A stretch of 64,000 bases of DNA from Branchiostoma floridae (taxonomy: Eukaryota; Chordata; Leptocardii; Amphioxiformes; Branchiostomatidae): contig NC_049986.1 in assembly GCF_000003815.2 (NCBI RefSeq), forward strand, positions 16,043,485 to 16,107,484. The letters run 5' to 3'. Numbering within the stretch: position 1 is the first letter of the stretch; each line of letters opens with the position of its first letter. The position numbers were made by a program, and so were the translations under genes. Below, in pieces: positions 1 to 11,390 of this stretch. A model generated the notes under the pieces. It searched no databases and was not told the origin of the DNA. It saw only the letters and a program-made list of their open reading frames with translations.

Positions 1-354
1 GTTAACCTATGATAACAGGTGTCACCATTGTTTACGTGTTTACCTGTTTGTCTTTCAGTAGAGGCAGGGGAAATGGACGATACACATGTAAAATCTCCTT
101 TATCTGTGAAGACAATACACGGTAAACAAGACAAGATAAAGAAACCGGACAGATGGGTTATACTGTAAATGGGATCTTTTGTGCACACTTTGTAGTCATG
201 CCCAAATCATGTTCTAGATGTAGAACTAGTACAGGATAAACTACTTGTAATTGTGGACATGTCAAATGGTTTGGCAGTCAATAGTACTAGTAACTGTTTG
301 ATGTGTTTTCTGTGGGAGGGGGCTCAATGGGGCTGTCATTTACTCCACCAGAAG

Positions 355-487
355 AGGTTTTTGGCGTCTTTTTGGAGATTCCCTGATTTCCTGTTATGTT
401 TAATCATTTTTTGTCAGGTTTTGCTGGCGGACAAAAAGACAACCTGACAGAACAGAAATCCGAATAAAAACGTCTAAAAAGACGTAA
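355..487. mobile_element. Degenerate foldback element
   Basis: Nested inverted repeats: gcgtctttttggag with cgtctaaaaagacg, ctgatttcctgttatg with agaacagaaatccg, and gtcaggtt with aacctgac. The arms are diverged. The style is like MITE family 2, but the terminal motif is missing. Confidence 0.4.
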
Positions 488-1281
488 AATACCAAGACGA
501 GCCTAGCCTCAGCTTGGCAAGTACTGTACAAAGGATCCGGAAAGGTTTCCTTGGATTTGATTTCACGATATGAAGAGAATAGAGTGTTTCTTGCTCTAAA
601 CTTGCAATTGCTACTTTTAAGTTCGCATTGGAGAGCTCACTGCAAAAAGCGTAATAGAAACCGCGAATATTTCCCCTTTTATAGCAACTATGATTGGAGA
701 CGTTACAAGACAATATTTGACGTCACATTGTAATCATTTGTCTTCCATCTAAATCTATCGCGCGGTAGTATGCATCTATCACTCGTATTTACCCGGGAGG
801 ACAGTAGTTAATGAATAGGTATTTCATAGGACATCCATCGATCGATTTGTTACAATGGATGGGACAACCGTGGCCCGAGGCGGCACAGGTCGTTTCAGGG
901 ATGATGAATTTCGGTCTATCAATCGTTTTAACTGGTGGCCTAGAAATCCCTGCTGATCATCTACTACCAGTATAAAGGTGGCAGGGTGGTTGAAATGTCG
1001 TTGCAATTTTCTTGCGTCTTTTTTTCTTTTTCTACTATTAGGGGTTCGCGATTTTCAACGTTGGCTAGATTCTTCGAGGACAGGAGTATGCCGTAGATGT
1101 CGAAGTCGGCAACGAAGTCTAGTGGTCTTGTACCTTTTTTGAGGAGCGCGCCTCAAAGGCTTTAAAGCTCAGCTTCCTCTTTCCATCTGTTGGACCAGTC
1201 GGGGTATCAAAGAAAAAAGCGCGCACGTCCAGAAAAAAAATTACTAAAGGTCACAAAACACGCTCAACGCTCAGATACGCT
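488..1281. other. Non-coding, nothing recognised
   Basis: Short open frames only, without family resemblance or codon-like structure. Confidence 0.5.
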
Positions 1282-1289
1282 CAACACAA

Positions 1290-1405
1290 TACTCTACAAG
1301 CAGAGGTTAGGCTCCGACTTTTTGGGGGGCGTTTTTTCGGGATTTTTATGCTGTGTACCGTTTTATTGATGTATCGCGGAGCCTCTAACCTCTGATTGGA
1401 GAGTA
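1290..1405. mobile_element. MITE family 2, copy a
   Basis: Ends tactctacaagcagaggtta and aacctctgattggagagta pair with each other. Flanks are CAACACAA and CAACATAA (1282-1289, 1406-1413), a likely 8-bp target duplication with one change. The ends resemble those of family 1 (TCTCCAAGCAG), so both families may use one transposase. Confidence 0.75.
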
Positions 1406-1413
1406 CAACATAA

Positions 1414-2896
1414 GCCCTACAGCTACATCTCCTTGGCTATCCCAGCGCCCATGGTTTGGCGCGGTACGTTATGATACGGGGTCGCCCGTGTTTACATTGC
1501 AGGTATCAGTAATGTCAAGGCAGTCAGGCGACACCTGAGGCTCCTGTGTTGACTCGGGACGGGGCAGGGAGGAGGAGTAGCGCCATTGTTTGGTCTGAAA
1601 GCTAGGCGGAGCAGAGTGCGAGTGTTCGCGCCACCTGTTGGATTGTATGGCCGGGGGATGGCCTACTTCAGACCACTGACATCTGAGGAACAGAACCACC
1701 GACATCTGTTGTCTAGTAAAGCATGTAAATGACGGGGACAAACTGGCCCTGCTTCCGACAAAGCGTCCTGGCGATTCTGCCCCTCTGTGACACTGGTGGC
1801 TGGAAACCAACACCATCCAAATGGCGCCTCCTCAAAATGGCGATAATTTCATCTAGCAAAAGTAGCTTGGTAACCATTCTAAACGCTCCGGCTAGGGCTG
1901 TTTTGGTGGGTCCAAGTCTTACTAAAAGCAAATAAAAGCAATGCCCTTTACAGTCGGTCTTTCTGAAATATTACTGCCGGTCCGTAGAGCGATGTAATTG
2001 ACACCAACCCCGTAAAATCTCCCCGGCTTGCGCTAATGAACCGGGCGGGTGGTCAACACTCCCAGCGCCGTAGAACTACCGAGGAGCTCACGATGGTATG
2101 GTTACCAAGCTAAGCAAAGGCTGTAACAAGTTAAAAACGTATCTCTCTGTACAATCATAAGTTTTCCCGATCCACGCTGTTTACCCTGACGCGGGGCAAC
2201 CTGACCTTTAGCCCTGGATCGATCGCTCTCTATCAGCGGGTGTTGATCTGACCCGGCCACTTGTAAAGTCAACCCTGGACCCGTGGGAAAATCTCGGCCC
2301 AACAGGTGGGGAGGGGGGCGCGCATGTCCGCCGTTCGACCTTGGCGCGGAGGAAGTAACGTTTCTTGTTTGTTGGCAAGACTCGAAGCTGTCTATTTGGG
2401 TTGTATTATTTTTATCATGTTGAGATAGAATTCTACTAATATTATATTCTTTTCTTACTGGCCTGGGTGACGTTAAATACACACTATGGACTTTAAAAAT
2501 GGCAAGTACCCGCGAAGCGATAAACATATCGACAAAAATCATCTATATCTAACGTTATCTTATATGATAAGTTTATTCACACAAATATGAGAGTCAGGCA
2601 CTCATCTTTTAGTTGGATTATGATTACAGAGTAAACAGCAGTAGCAGCCTTTCTGGAAAAATATTGAAGCTGGCAAAATGTAACGTTATGTGCACAACTG
2701 AATTACAGCGTTACGAAGTTCTCCCTTATTTCCGTTTTCTATATGTTGTCGACTGCTAGCTACGAAAGTCAAAGTGTAACGTTATATAGATGTCAGCAAC
2801 AGAACTTCTTGACTATTCAGAAAGAATGGTTATTTTCGTAAGTGTACGAGTCCTAAGTTGGCCTCTTTATAGTTTAAGTATCTTTGGTTGGTTGAT
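1414..2896. other. Non-coding, one CSL-type site
   Basis: No supported gene. CGTGGGAA lies at 2282-2289. Longer minus-strand frames (up to 146 codons, 2102-2542) show no domain and are probably chance. Confidence 0.5.
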
Positions 2897-2905
2897 GGCA
2901 ATTGA

Positions 2906-3084
2906 TAGTCTCCAAGCAGATACTACTGTAGCATAAGATACATGTACTAGTAGTATCAAAAGCTGGCAGAGGAGTGAAGCCGGCAGAGGAGTGTGTCCGT
3001 TTGACTCCCTTTGGTCGGCTAAACTCCTTGGCCAGCTTTGATACTAAAGTATCTTATGGCACCGTAGGATCTACTTGGAGATTA
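2906..3084. mobile_element. MITE family 1, copy a
   Basis: This is a palindromic element of 179 bp with terminal repeats tagtctccaagcagat and its complement. Its inner halves (agtatcaaaagctggcagag and ccagctttgatact) also pair. It is flanked by GGCAATTGA (2897-2905) and GGCAATCGA (3085-3093), a 9-bp target duplication with one change. No coding capacity. Confidence 0.85.
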
Positions 3085-3093
3085 GGCAATCGA

Positions 3094-6000
3094 TATTCTT
3101 CAGGCAGCCCGTCAGGGAAGTTTGATAAATGCCCCTGAACAAACAGGGCACTATCTCACCGCCTGGGTCAATATTGACACAAAACTACACACATTTTATC
3201 TGCAGATTTCATCGCAGTTATGAACACTGTGAAAATACCCAGGGGCTAAACAAGCTCATTTATCCTGGACATCGCGTCATTTTCGAATCATGCGTCCATT
3301 AAGTCCGTAAACATTCGGGTCGGAAAATAATCCAGAACAAATAAATTAATGTTCGAAGCAAATTATCAGGGGAAATATTCAATCATCGTAGCGACATGGA
3401 AAGAAAACAAAGTGATTTTTATCTGCAAAAGAATTACACTGGAATATACATGTGTTGTTGATTTAGTTTCTGTCTTGTATTCTTAGTAATAATGATAGAA
3501 CTAATGATAGATAATCGCGTGATAACATGTACTAACAATTCAACAATAACAAGTCTTCTGAAGCCAAACTAGGTCATAAACCGATGGAATTTGAAAAGTT
3601 ATGACAAGGAGATTATGACAGCTGTAACATTCCCCCCTACATGATTTAGTCCACCTGCTATTCAGTTGACCTATATCACTGAACATGACAGAACTAATAT
3701 ATAATCAATGTATCACACAATCCTTATGGCTTTGCGAAATTATTAGGCCAACACAGATTCTCTTATCGGTTCTTGCTTCAACTAACTTTGAGGGGCCGCT
3801 AATGGTACACTCATTACAGATCCAACAGAGATATTTGGTCCTCATGATTTGCAAGGAATCAGTAAAAGATGATGATGAATCGAGACCAAGGAGGCTATAT
3901 TTGAAGATGATAACCTCCTTGTTGAGACAAATAAACGTGTTTGTTACTTTGTACACCGTCCCTTCTACAACTTCCATCCCCTAGGGATAGACTTATCCGA
4001 AACGGTGCATCTTCAACTAACCTGAATTAATCAAAGACAAAGGCATTAAGAAATTGTCCATCAAGAAAACACATTGCGAAGCTACAGATGGACAGTTTGG
4101 TGGTTAATGTGTCTACCTCTCCCCTCCGGTGCTGTTACTAATTGCGAGGACGTTATATAATTGGCACGGTGTGATTTGGGTCACAAAAGGTGCGACAGAT
4201 AGCGCCGGGGTACTGTGTTTGACAGGTCCGATTGTCCAGACTTAATAGGCTCTGAGGTGGCGAAGCTGTCTGTAGACTAGTGTAGTCGTTCCAAGATTTT
4301 CCCACGACCAAATCTCGGAGAAAACTAGGCTACGGAAGAAGTTACAAGGACATGCCGAATTACACATGCTGCAAATCTGAATTGGCAAGTCTGTCACATG
4401 CTCGAGATGTTGTAAACAGGTTTCATGAAGATGAATGTTGCTGAAACATACGGCATGTTTCAGACTGACCTCAATCTCAGCGTGATTTGTAAGTCATTAG
4501 TGAGTAAAAGGTGAGAATGTCTCAACCAACACTGCCCTCCCACCAACCTGTCACTCGTCTGCTTGATTGTAAAAAGACGAAAAGATTCGGCCACTAAAGG
4601 GTGGAACTTGGAAGTTCTTGTAGGTACGAGTATGAAACGCGATAAAGGTGAGCGATATTGAACGAAGCCAAATAGAGGTACAACACCGAGCACATTTGGC
4701 ACACTTTAATAGCGATAAAACAATTTCAGTGACACCTTTTCTAACTGAAAAAGAAACAACCCTTTGAAGTATTAGTGTCATAGTGAGAAAACATTCCCTT
4801 TTTCGTGAATTGTCCTCCGTTTCACAAATTGGCAATTCCGCAAGAAACATTTGCGCTTCTTAATTGCCCCATTTTGTTTTAACTGCGCCGTTTATAGGAT
4901 TATGCTGACGAGCCAAATGTTTTCCGTGTAGTTAATTCACACTAAAGGATCGCTAAGTACGACAATCCCAATATTTACCGAACTGTAAACAAATGATTGT
5001 TCAGGTAGAGTACACCACTGTGACTACCAGTATTCTAACGAACCAACACATGCCTGAAGAACCTGGTTTTCTAACCTTACTTTCAAACCAAACTGCATGG
5101 GTTCCGAACTTCCGACGAAGTTACGAACTTCTGTAACTTTCAAACATGAAAAGAACATGCATGGAAAAAGACGTCTACTTGTTGAAGAGTATTTGTCCAT
5201 GCTGTTATTATATCTATCTAATGCAGTGTGAAGAGAGACAGGTGTGCTATTGACATCTTGACTTTACCGAAGCGGCGCGGCTGAATACGACTTTCACAGG
5301 AGAACATCTCCGTTTCGACACTACCCGACGACGGCACTTGAAAGAAAAATCCGAAGACGGTGTAAACCGGGTGAAGACGTCTTCACGTCCTGGTGCGACA
5401 CCTCGTCTTCTTCAAACACCAATTGACGCCTTGTCACCAGGTGATAGCTAATGATGCGTCTTTGCTAATCCTTCAAAGACGGGCGAGGGATAATCCGGCC
5501 CAAAGCCAACACTTGGCACGGCGAGGTGAAGTGGTCAGGGGGTGTTTATGGCGGGGGTCGGGGGTGATGAATATGCATGTTGGCGGCGATGTGTGGACAA
5601 CCACCCGCACGGGCTAGTCTTACCTGCGCCGACACTGAGGAGTTTGGGAACACGTGCTGCCGTCCCTCCGCATTCCTGGTCGCCGCGGAGCGTTTCACGC
5701 GACTTCCGACAAGTCTTATCGGCCGGGATTCTTATCTTTCCGGGCTGTACGAAACACAAACTGGCTAATATTGAGGCTATCAGTGCGCAACAGTCCGTGT
5801 GACGGCTGTATCAGGGTTCCAGGTCAATACCCCTGGGTTCACATAGTTCATGGACAAAATCACGAAACAACAATGACAAACATTATCATTTCTAAAGATA
5901 AATATAGTGCCGTTCTTCGATCATACCGTCGACATAATCTTAAAATGATTATATTGTCCGATTTTGATCAAATGCCAAACAGTATCCCACCTTCGGGCTA

Positions 6001-6634
6001 CGCTTGAGAATGATAAGAGTAACGTTAAGCGTAAGGACTACAACGTTTAATAATTTATTTAATTTACTACAACGTTATGTTCTCTTCTCTCTTTTAATAC
6101 AGCGATTTTTACAAAAGGTAATGTTCTCATTTGCGCACGTGTACTCTATAATTTGTCGTCTTGAAATCAATGAGGTTTTATCACTGAGCTTCTTGCTGAA
6201 ATGTTGACTTTTCCAATTTTCCTTGGCAAAGCAAGGAGGGAAAAGTAACATGATTCTACCAAGGTGTTGCTCTGCCGTAAATCAAGGACTTCAATACAAC
6301 GCCTCGGTGTAAATGGATCGCACTTTCTTTTGACTGATTTTCGCCGACACTTCCGAAGTGTCCGTGACCCAGTTTTCGTTCCTCCCAAGTCGGCATTTGG
6401 ACATTTTCCCACGGCGCCAAGACTTGGCGGGTGTACCCCGGGTCTCCTGAGGGGCTGTCACCGCGTACTTGGCAAGGTCAACATCTCACAGTGCCGCGAC
6501 CTGTCAGGCGCAGCGACGACCCTTACTGTCGAACCTTGACCACTAGATGGAACGAGCGTCACACTTTTGTACTTCTTCACAAGTCTTGACCTCCTTGTCA
6601 ACTTGTACATGATGCCCAAAAAAACCTAATAAGG
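3094..6634. other. Non-coding, two CSL-type sites
   Basis: TTCCCACG lies at 4299-4306 and 6406-6413. Overlapping short frames at 5.4-6.0 kb (up to 117 codons) are in a GC-richer patch and resemble no known protein. Confidence 0.45.
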
Positions 6635-6807
6635 TACTCTCCAATGAGAGGTTCGGCTCCGGATGTTTTTGTCGGTTTTTTTTCTCGGGCTTTCTATTTT
6701 ATGCCGTCTTCTTCATGTCTCGCGGCGGTACGAAATAAAAAGCCCGATGAAAACGAGAGAAAAACACGTCAAAAACAGTCGGAGCCGAACCTCTGCTTTG
6801 AGAGACA
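6635..6807. mobile_element. MITE family 2, copy b
   Basis: A long near-perfect palindrome: tactctccaatgagaggttc at one end and gaacctctgctttgagag at the other, with gggctttctattttatgc pairing to the inner right half. A 61-residue open frame across it is a by-product of the palindrome. Confidence 0.8.
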
Positions 6808-6993
6808 ATGAGGAGACTCTTCTATACCAACACGACACTACCGTCTAGCATGTGTACGGTGTAGTAAATATTTTCTTCGGTCGGTCGGTTGTAGGAAATT
6901 TGTCTTTTCAGGCACAAAGATAGATCTACAGATCTACAAACTTTTTCCACTCATAGCCTTCATGTCCCGGCACAAAGAGAAGACATGCATAGC

Positions 6994-7111
6994 TACTCTT
7001 CAAGCAGAGGTTCGGGCTCCAGCTTTCAGGCGTTTTATTGGCCTTTCTACTAGCAAGGGGCTTTTATAAAGATGTCCAACGGACCACAGCTTAACCTCTG
7101 CTTTGAGAGTA
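6994..7111. mobile_element. MITE family 2, copy c
   Basis: Ends tactcttcaagcagaggttc and ttaacctctgctttgagagt pair. The inner part (gcgttttattggcctttcta) resembles copies b and e. No clear target duplication is visible, which suggests an older copy. Confidence 0.7.
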
Positions 7112-7630
7112 ATCTGTGACTTTGAACTCCCCGTGAAGTCTGTTTGAGGTTATGTGTTGGTATTTCCCCCTGCGGAGCCTGTGTCTGAGGCTATCACCTC
7201 TCTGGCGCGGGGACAACTGACGAAGGACATCGTCTGACGCCAGGTCAGCTTTGAACGCGCAAAAGGGCTCGTCTGCGGGCACCACATATCTGTGGGCGCC
7301 GGGTAAGGAAAAGGTGCTTATGTAGAAAGCGCTGTGCTGTTCGATAAGTCTCTGTGACGTCAATGCAAAACGCTTATGTGGAGTCGAACCTCCTTCTGTA
7401 GAATATTAGTATATGGACCTGTCTGTAAATGGAGAAAACAAGGACATGATATATGTGAGATATCTTCGAAAGTCACCGAGTATCTCATCTGTACCAAACT
7501 GCACATGTCGCTGGAAAAAAGTAGAACTTGGCCAGATAGACACTAGATAGATAACATACAAGCTGTATTTCTAAGCAGGTTAGCTCCTCTGGCTCTGGCA
7601 TGTTATCTGCCTTATTCCGTGGCCAATTTC

Positions 7631-7712
7631 TATTCTCCAAGCAGAGGTTGGGTCCCCGGTAAAAAATGCCGACGACTACTATCTCTTTGACCCAACCTCT
7701 GCTTGGAGAATA
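7631..7712. mobile_element. MITE family 2, copy d, shortest form
   Basis: An 82-bp element of two 23-bp arms (tattctccaagcagaggttg and complement) with a short centre. A perfect 9-bp target duplication GCCAATTTC flanks it (7622-7630 and 7713-7721). The flanks (gtagaacttggccag before, ccaatttctactatttg after) resemble the inner part of family 3, so it may have inserted into an older MITE. Confidence 0.87.
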
Positions 7713-8592
7713 GCCAATTTCTACTATTTGTCCAACAACATATGTTCTCATTCTGCTGATCTGGGACAGTATAACAGATACATACATTTACAATAGCAGA
7801 CGCCATATATTAAAACTAGCCGGACAACACCACTCCGGTAGTGTCCCCATCATGTGTCACTGATCTCTCCGACCAAGGACACTCTTGTCATCACCATAAT
7901 TTATTTGCGCGGGAAAAATATTATGACTGACTTCGGACGATTCGTTTTGCCCATGGCACATTCCAGAGTGCAGTGGGGTTATTCCTTACAACGCAACACT
8001 AGAGTCAGGGTCGGTTATGTTTGTAATTCTATCGTAACAATTCCTGGCGTTACGACGCTAGTACAGGTTTTGGAGATCATAAGAAGATATGTCAAAGAAC
8101 GTTAGACAGAAAGGTAGACTATTACTTATAATAAACAAAATGATGATACAAAATATATATCACATAGAATATACCAAATAAATGAAGCAACTGAAATATA
8201 TGAATTTTCTAAGGAGTCCAACGTTCCAGACAGCATCCTCTATCTTTTATCAGTGACTGAAAAACAGCGAAGAAAATGCTTTTCTCCGACGTTAGAATTC
8301 CGCTATGTGGCGCTCGTAAATGAATTGCAAGGGGAAATCTCAAGTTCATGTACCCCGAAATGCTTCGAAACGTGTCAGCTATCTCAGCGTTAGATTTGAT
8401 GTCAGTGATAAACAAGATATGCATACATATGATGTATATTTTGTACCGTTAAAGTTGTTGTTCAGAATGAAAGTAACAGTAGACTTCTAGTTATAGTAAA
8501 CTTTGTGTACACACAATAAGCAATGTTTACATTAAAACTTATGATTTGACACGACATGACTTGTAACAACACGTTTTAATGGTGTCTCCCCC

Positions 8593-10813
8593 TTCCCACG
8601 GCGAGTTTAGACTCGTATAACACTTCTGCGGGGCGCACTCTACCTGTAACAATGGCCCACCTCTCACCTGTTCGACCTCAGGTGTGCCCGTTCACTTCAG
8701 GTCGCCAAGAAACTGACACTTGAGAAGATTTTTCCCACGCTAAGCGAACAGAAGCGCCTATATTACTGTTGGTGCGTCTTGTTTTTGCTTATATGTATAT
8801 AGAACTGCTGTGTATATCATTATCACTTCTTTGCAGGTGTCTATACTTTCTTTCCATCTTGAAGTTCATTCTTCCGCTATAGTGAACTTGTCGGTCAGTA
8901 GAAAAAGGTTGTAGCAAAGATACGACACAAAATGACAATGTTACCGTACGTATACTGACGAGCAATTATTTACCACTCACACAAAAGGCGACTTTTAGCA
9001 ATCAGTGGTTGGCAGAAAACATATGTTCTAGTCTGTCACGTGCGCATGTGATGAGAATTAAACTAGTTGGGAAAAACTAGACCCATCTTTCCCACGAAAC
9101 ACCTTATGTTGACTGGGACACACTGTACTGGCAGTCACACACACACATATACAACTCTGAGGTCTGTTTGTGACATTCTTCACTTTGACCCTCTCGACTG
9201 TTTCTAGGTTAAGTCGGCTAATGAGTTGGGGAGTATGATGTTGTGCCGTGATAACAGTAGTATATAACCTGTGCGTTTCCCGGCAGAGCTCGGACGTTCA
9301 CTCTACCTGTTGAGGTAATGGGCCCCTGACTGATTTACCTGTGTACTTTCCCACGAGAAATGTTTACCTTCAAGAAACCATACGTGTCTAGCAGACGTTT
9401 CCTTCTTTTCTAATTTGCTCGTGCCGTCTCTAAAGAAAGGTGGTATAACGGATGACTTCTATCCATCCACAAAGATGACATGTAAAATGACACAGCTCAG
9501 TTGTCAAGAAGTGCTTCTCAAATTAATCCTTCAAGTCTACAAGATAGACAACACAAAGGAGCTGTCTGTTGTTTTGCTAGGTTTTGTGATCAGAGAGTAC
9601 GATGAACTGGAAATGTTGTCCTTTCTAGTAGTCTCTACCAGACTCTGGCCAGGACGAATAGTAATAGGGGACTTCTCAAGGTACTAGGAATAAAAGCCCC
9701 GAGGAATTAATTGGCCTAGGAGTAGTAGCAATGAACTGACCGGCTGGATAGATTGCACAAGACTGACTGAGATCCCATGGAAACTTATTTTGGCCAAATT
9801 CCTCTCTTTTTTCCTCCAGCTGATACGTCTGCTTGGAGTCTAGTCCTTCCCCCACAGGTGAAAAACTGTACGGAGAACACCTCCCGTCTTTTTCCCACGG
9901 GGCCGTACCCTACAAACAGGCACACCGACGTGTAAGGTTTGTTTTCAGATATGTTGACACTGGGGTGGGATTTGTTTATTGAAAGCGCCAATGTAAGCTT
10001 TCAAAGCAAAGCACGGTAAATTGTTAGTAGGGTGTAACTCTCGCACCTCGGTGCGACAACTCGCCACTAATGAGGAGGTGGTCTCGAAAAATGGCCCTAA
10101 CCCCGTGGGGTGAATTTTCTCACGCGCTGGTCCCTGCGAGCTGCTCAAGTGCTGGATCAAAACCCTCGAGTCCCTCTCTGATCCCGGCTTTACTGGTTAG
10201 GAAAACACGATTGTAAACATGGTCGCAGGCTTCGCGCTAATGCGGCTCCTTGGCTTGGATAGGATTTCAGACTCCGTAGCAAGGAAAGTGACCTCGGGTA
10301 TTTTCCCACTGACTTCACCTCTGTAGCCGGTGGCATCTCAGCCCTAAAACGTGTTGCTAAGTATAGCCGCGAGGGAAATACGCGTAGTTGAGTCGACACG
10401 GTTGGCGGGACGAAAGTCCTGGCTTCCCACAGGAGGGAGATCTCCGCGCACGGGACGACTTTTCTAAAACTCGAGCTGTTTTCCCTCCAAATCTTGCCAC
10501 AATTTTGGCGACTCACGTGCAGGACGGGGTAAGATAGCCTGTGGTCGGTGCAGGGTTTCCCGTTTTCCCACAGGGGCGGGGATTGACACGCTGCCGGCCC
10601 ACACAGCTGCCAATCAAACGGGGTCAGGAGAAGTCGTTGTGAGAAAGTTCCCACGGTTCGGCTCATGAATATCGAATTTTGCAGCAGTCCTTGTTATCGG
10701 AGCGGGTCGGGTTTCCCCTCGTCCAATGAGAGGCTGGAACCTTGTCGTCGCGCCCGATAACCCCGTGCCTTGATTGGAGGAGGCGTATTTGGCGGGGATA
10801 AGGTTTTCCCATG
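8593..10813. promoter_or_regulatory. Array of CSL (RBP-J/Su(H)) sites upstream of NRARP
   Basis: Sites matching YGTGRGAA or its complement were read by eye. TTCCCACG occurs at 8593, 8732, 9089, 9348, 9892 and 10648. TTCCCACA occurs at 10424 and 10565, TTCTCACG at 10117, and TGTGAGAA at 10638. Two weaker matches are TTCCCACT at 10303 and TTCCCATG at 10806. Eleven of these twelve have the TTCCCAC-like sequence on the plus strand; only 10638 is reversed. CSL is the DNA-binding partner of the Notch intracellular domain, and NRARP is a known direct target. The block ends about 240 bp before the start codon, so it covers the promoter and the proximal upstream region. I saw no TATA box near 10.8 kb. 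Confidence 0.8.
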
Positions 10814-11051
10814 GTTTTGTTATGATAATGTTTGAACTTTTCCTGTGCTGCGGTTGAGGCGGAGTGCTGCAGTAGCCAGTGACGGACAGAACCCACCCAG
10901 ACCAGGCAGCACAGGAGCCGCTCTATCGCCTGCGGACGGACATTTTCTGCAGCGCAGCGCTGACACAACCAGCGCGGAACTATCCTCGTTGTACACCCGC
11001 AGGAAGGAACAGGGTTCTTCGCGGCTTCCAAGGGAACCTTCGGCGGGCGAG

Positions 11052-11390
11052 ATGAGTCAAACCGAAGTGGCCATGAGGACCGAGACGGCCCACCATCAGC
11101 AAGTTTTTCAGGAGGCCGTGAAGAATGGGGACACCGGCTCCCTGCGCCGCCTGCTCGCGGAGAAGGCGGTCAACGTGAACGTGTTCGACCCCGAGGGGCA
11201 GACAGCGCTGCACCAGTCCGTTCTGGACGGCAACCTGGAGCTAGTCAAGCTGCTTGTAAAGTTTGGAGCGGACGTTAGACTCGCGAACCGGGACGGTTGG
11301 AGTGCGCTGCACATAGCGGCGTACGGTGGCCATAAAGACATTGTTCTGTACCTGATAATGAGCGCTAGGGAAAGCAGTGGCAAGCGGTAG
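11052..11390 (+). CDS. NRARP: Notch-regulated ankyrin repeat protein, single exon
   Basis: The reading frame gives 112 residues, against 114 in human NRARP. The protein binds the Notch intracellular domain together with CSL and limits Notch target activation; it is itself a direct Notch target, which makes a negative feedback loop (known for the family). Two ankyrin repeats are visible, at about residues 48-80 (GQTALHQSVLDGNLELVKLL) and 81-112 (DGWSALHIAAYGGHKDIV). This block is almost identical to the vertebrate protein as I recall it. The N-terminal 45 residues are more divergent. I start at the ATG at 11052 because it gives the conserved MSQ opening. The frame stays open upstream to an ATG at 10845, but those 69 residues resemble no known NRARP and are probably 5' UTR. 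There is no intron, as in vertebrates. The CSL-site array just upstream supports Notch control. Confidence 0.95.
   Translation: MSQTEVAMRTETAHHQQVFQEAVKNGDTGSLRRLLAEKAVNVNVFDPEGQTALHQSVLDGNLELVKLLVKFGADVRLANRDGWSALHIAAYGGHKDIVLYLIMSARESSGKR

Noticed and set aside
10845..11051. In-frame extension of NRARP by 69 residues from an upstream ATG
   Set aside because: The residues resemble no NRARP, the known protein starts MSQ, and the region overlaps the likely 5' UTR.
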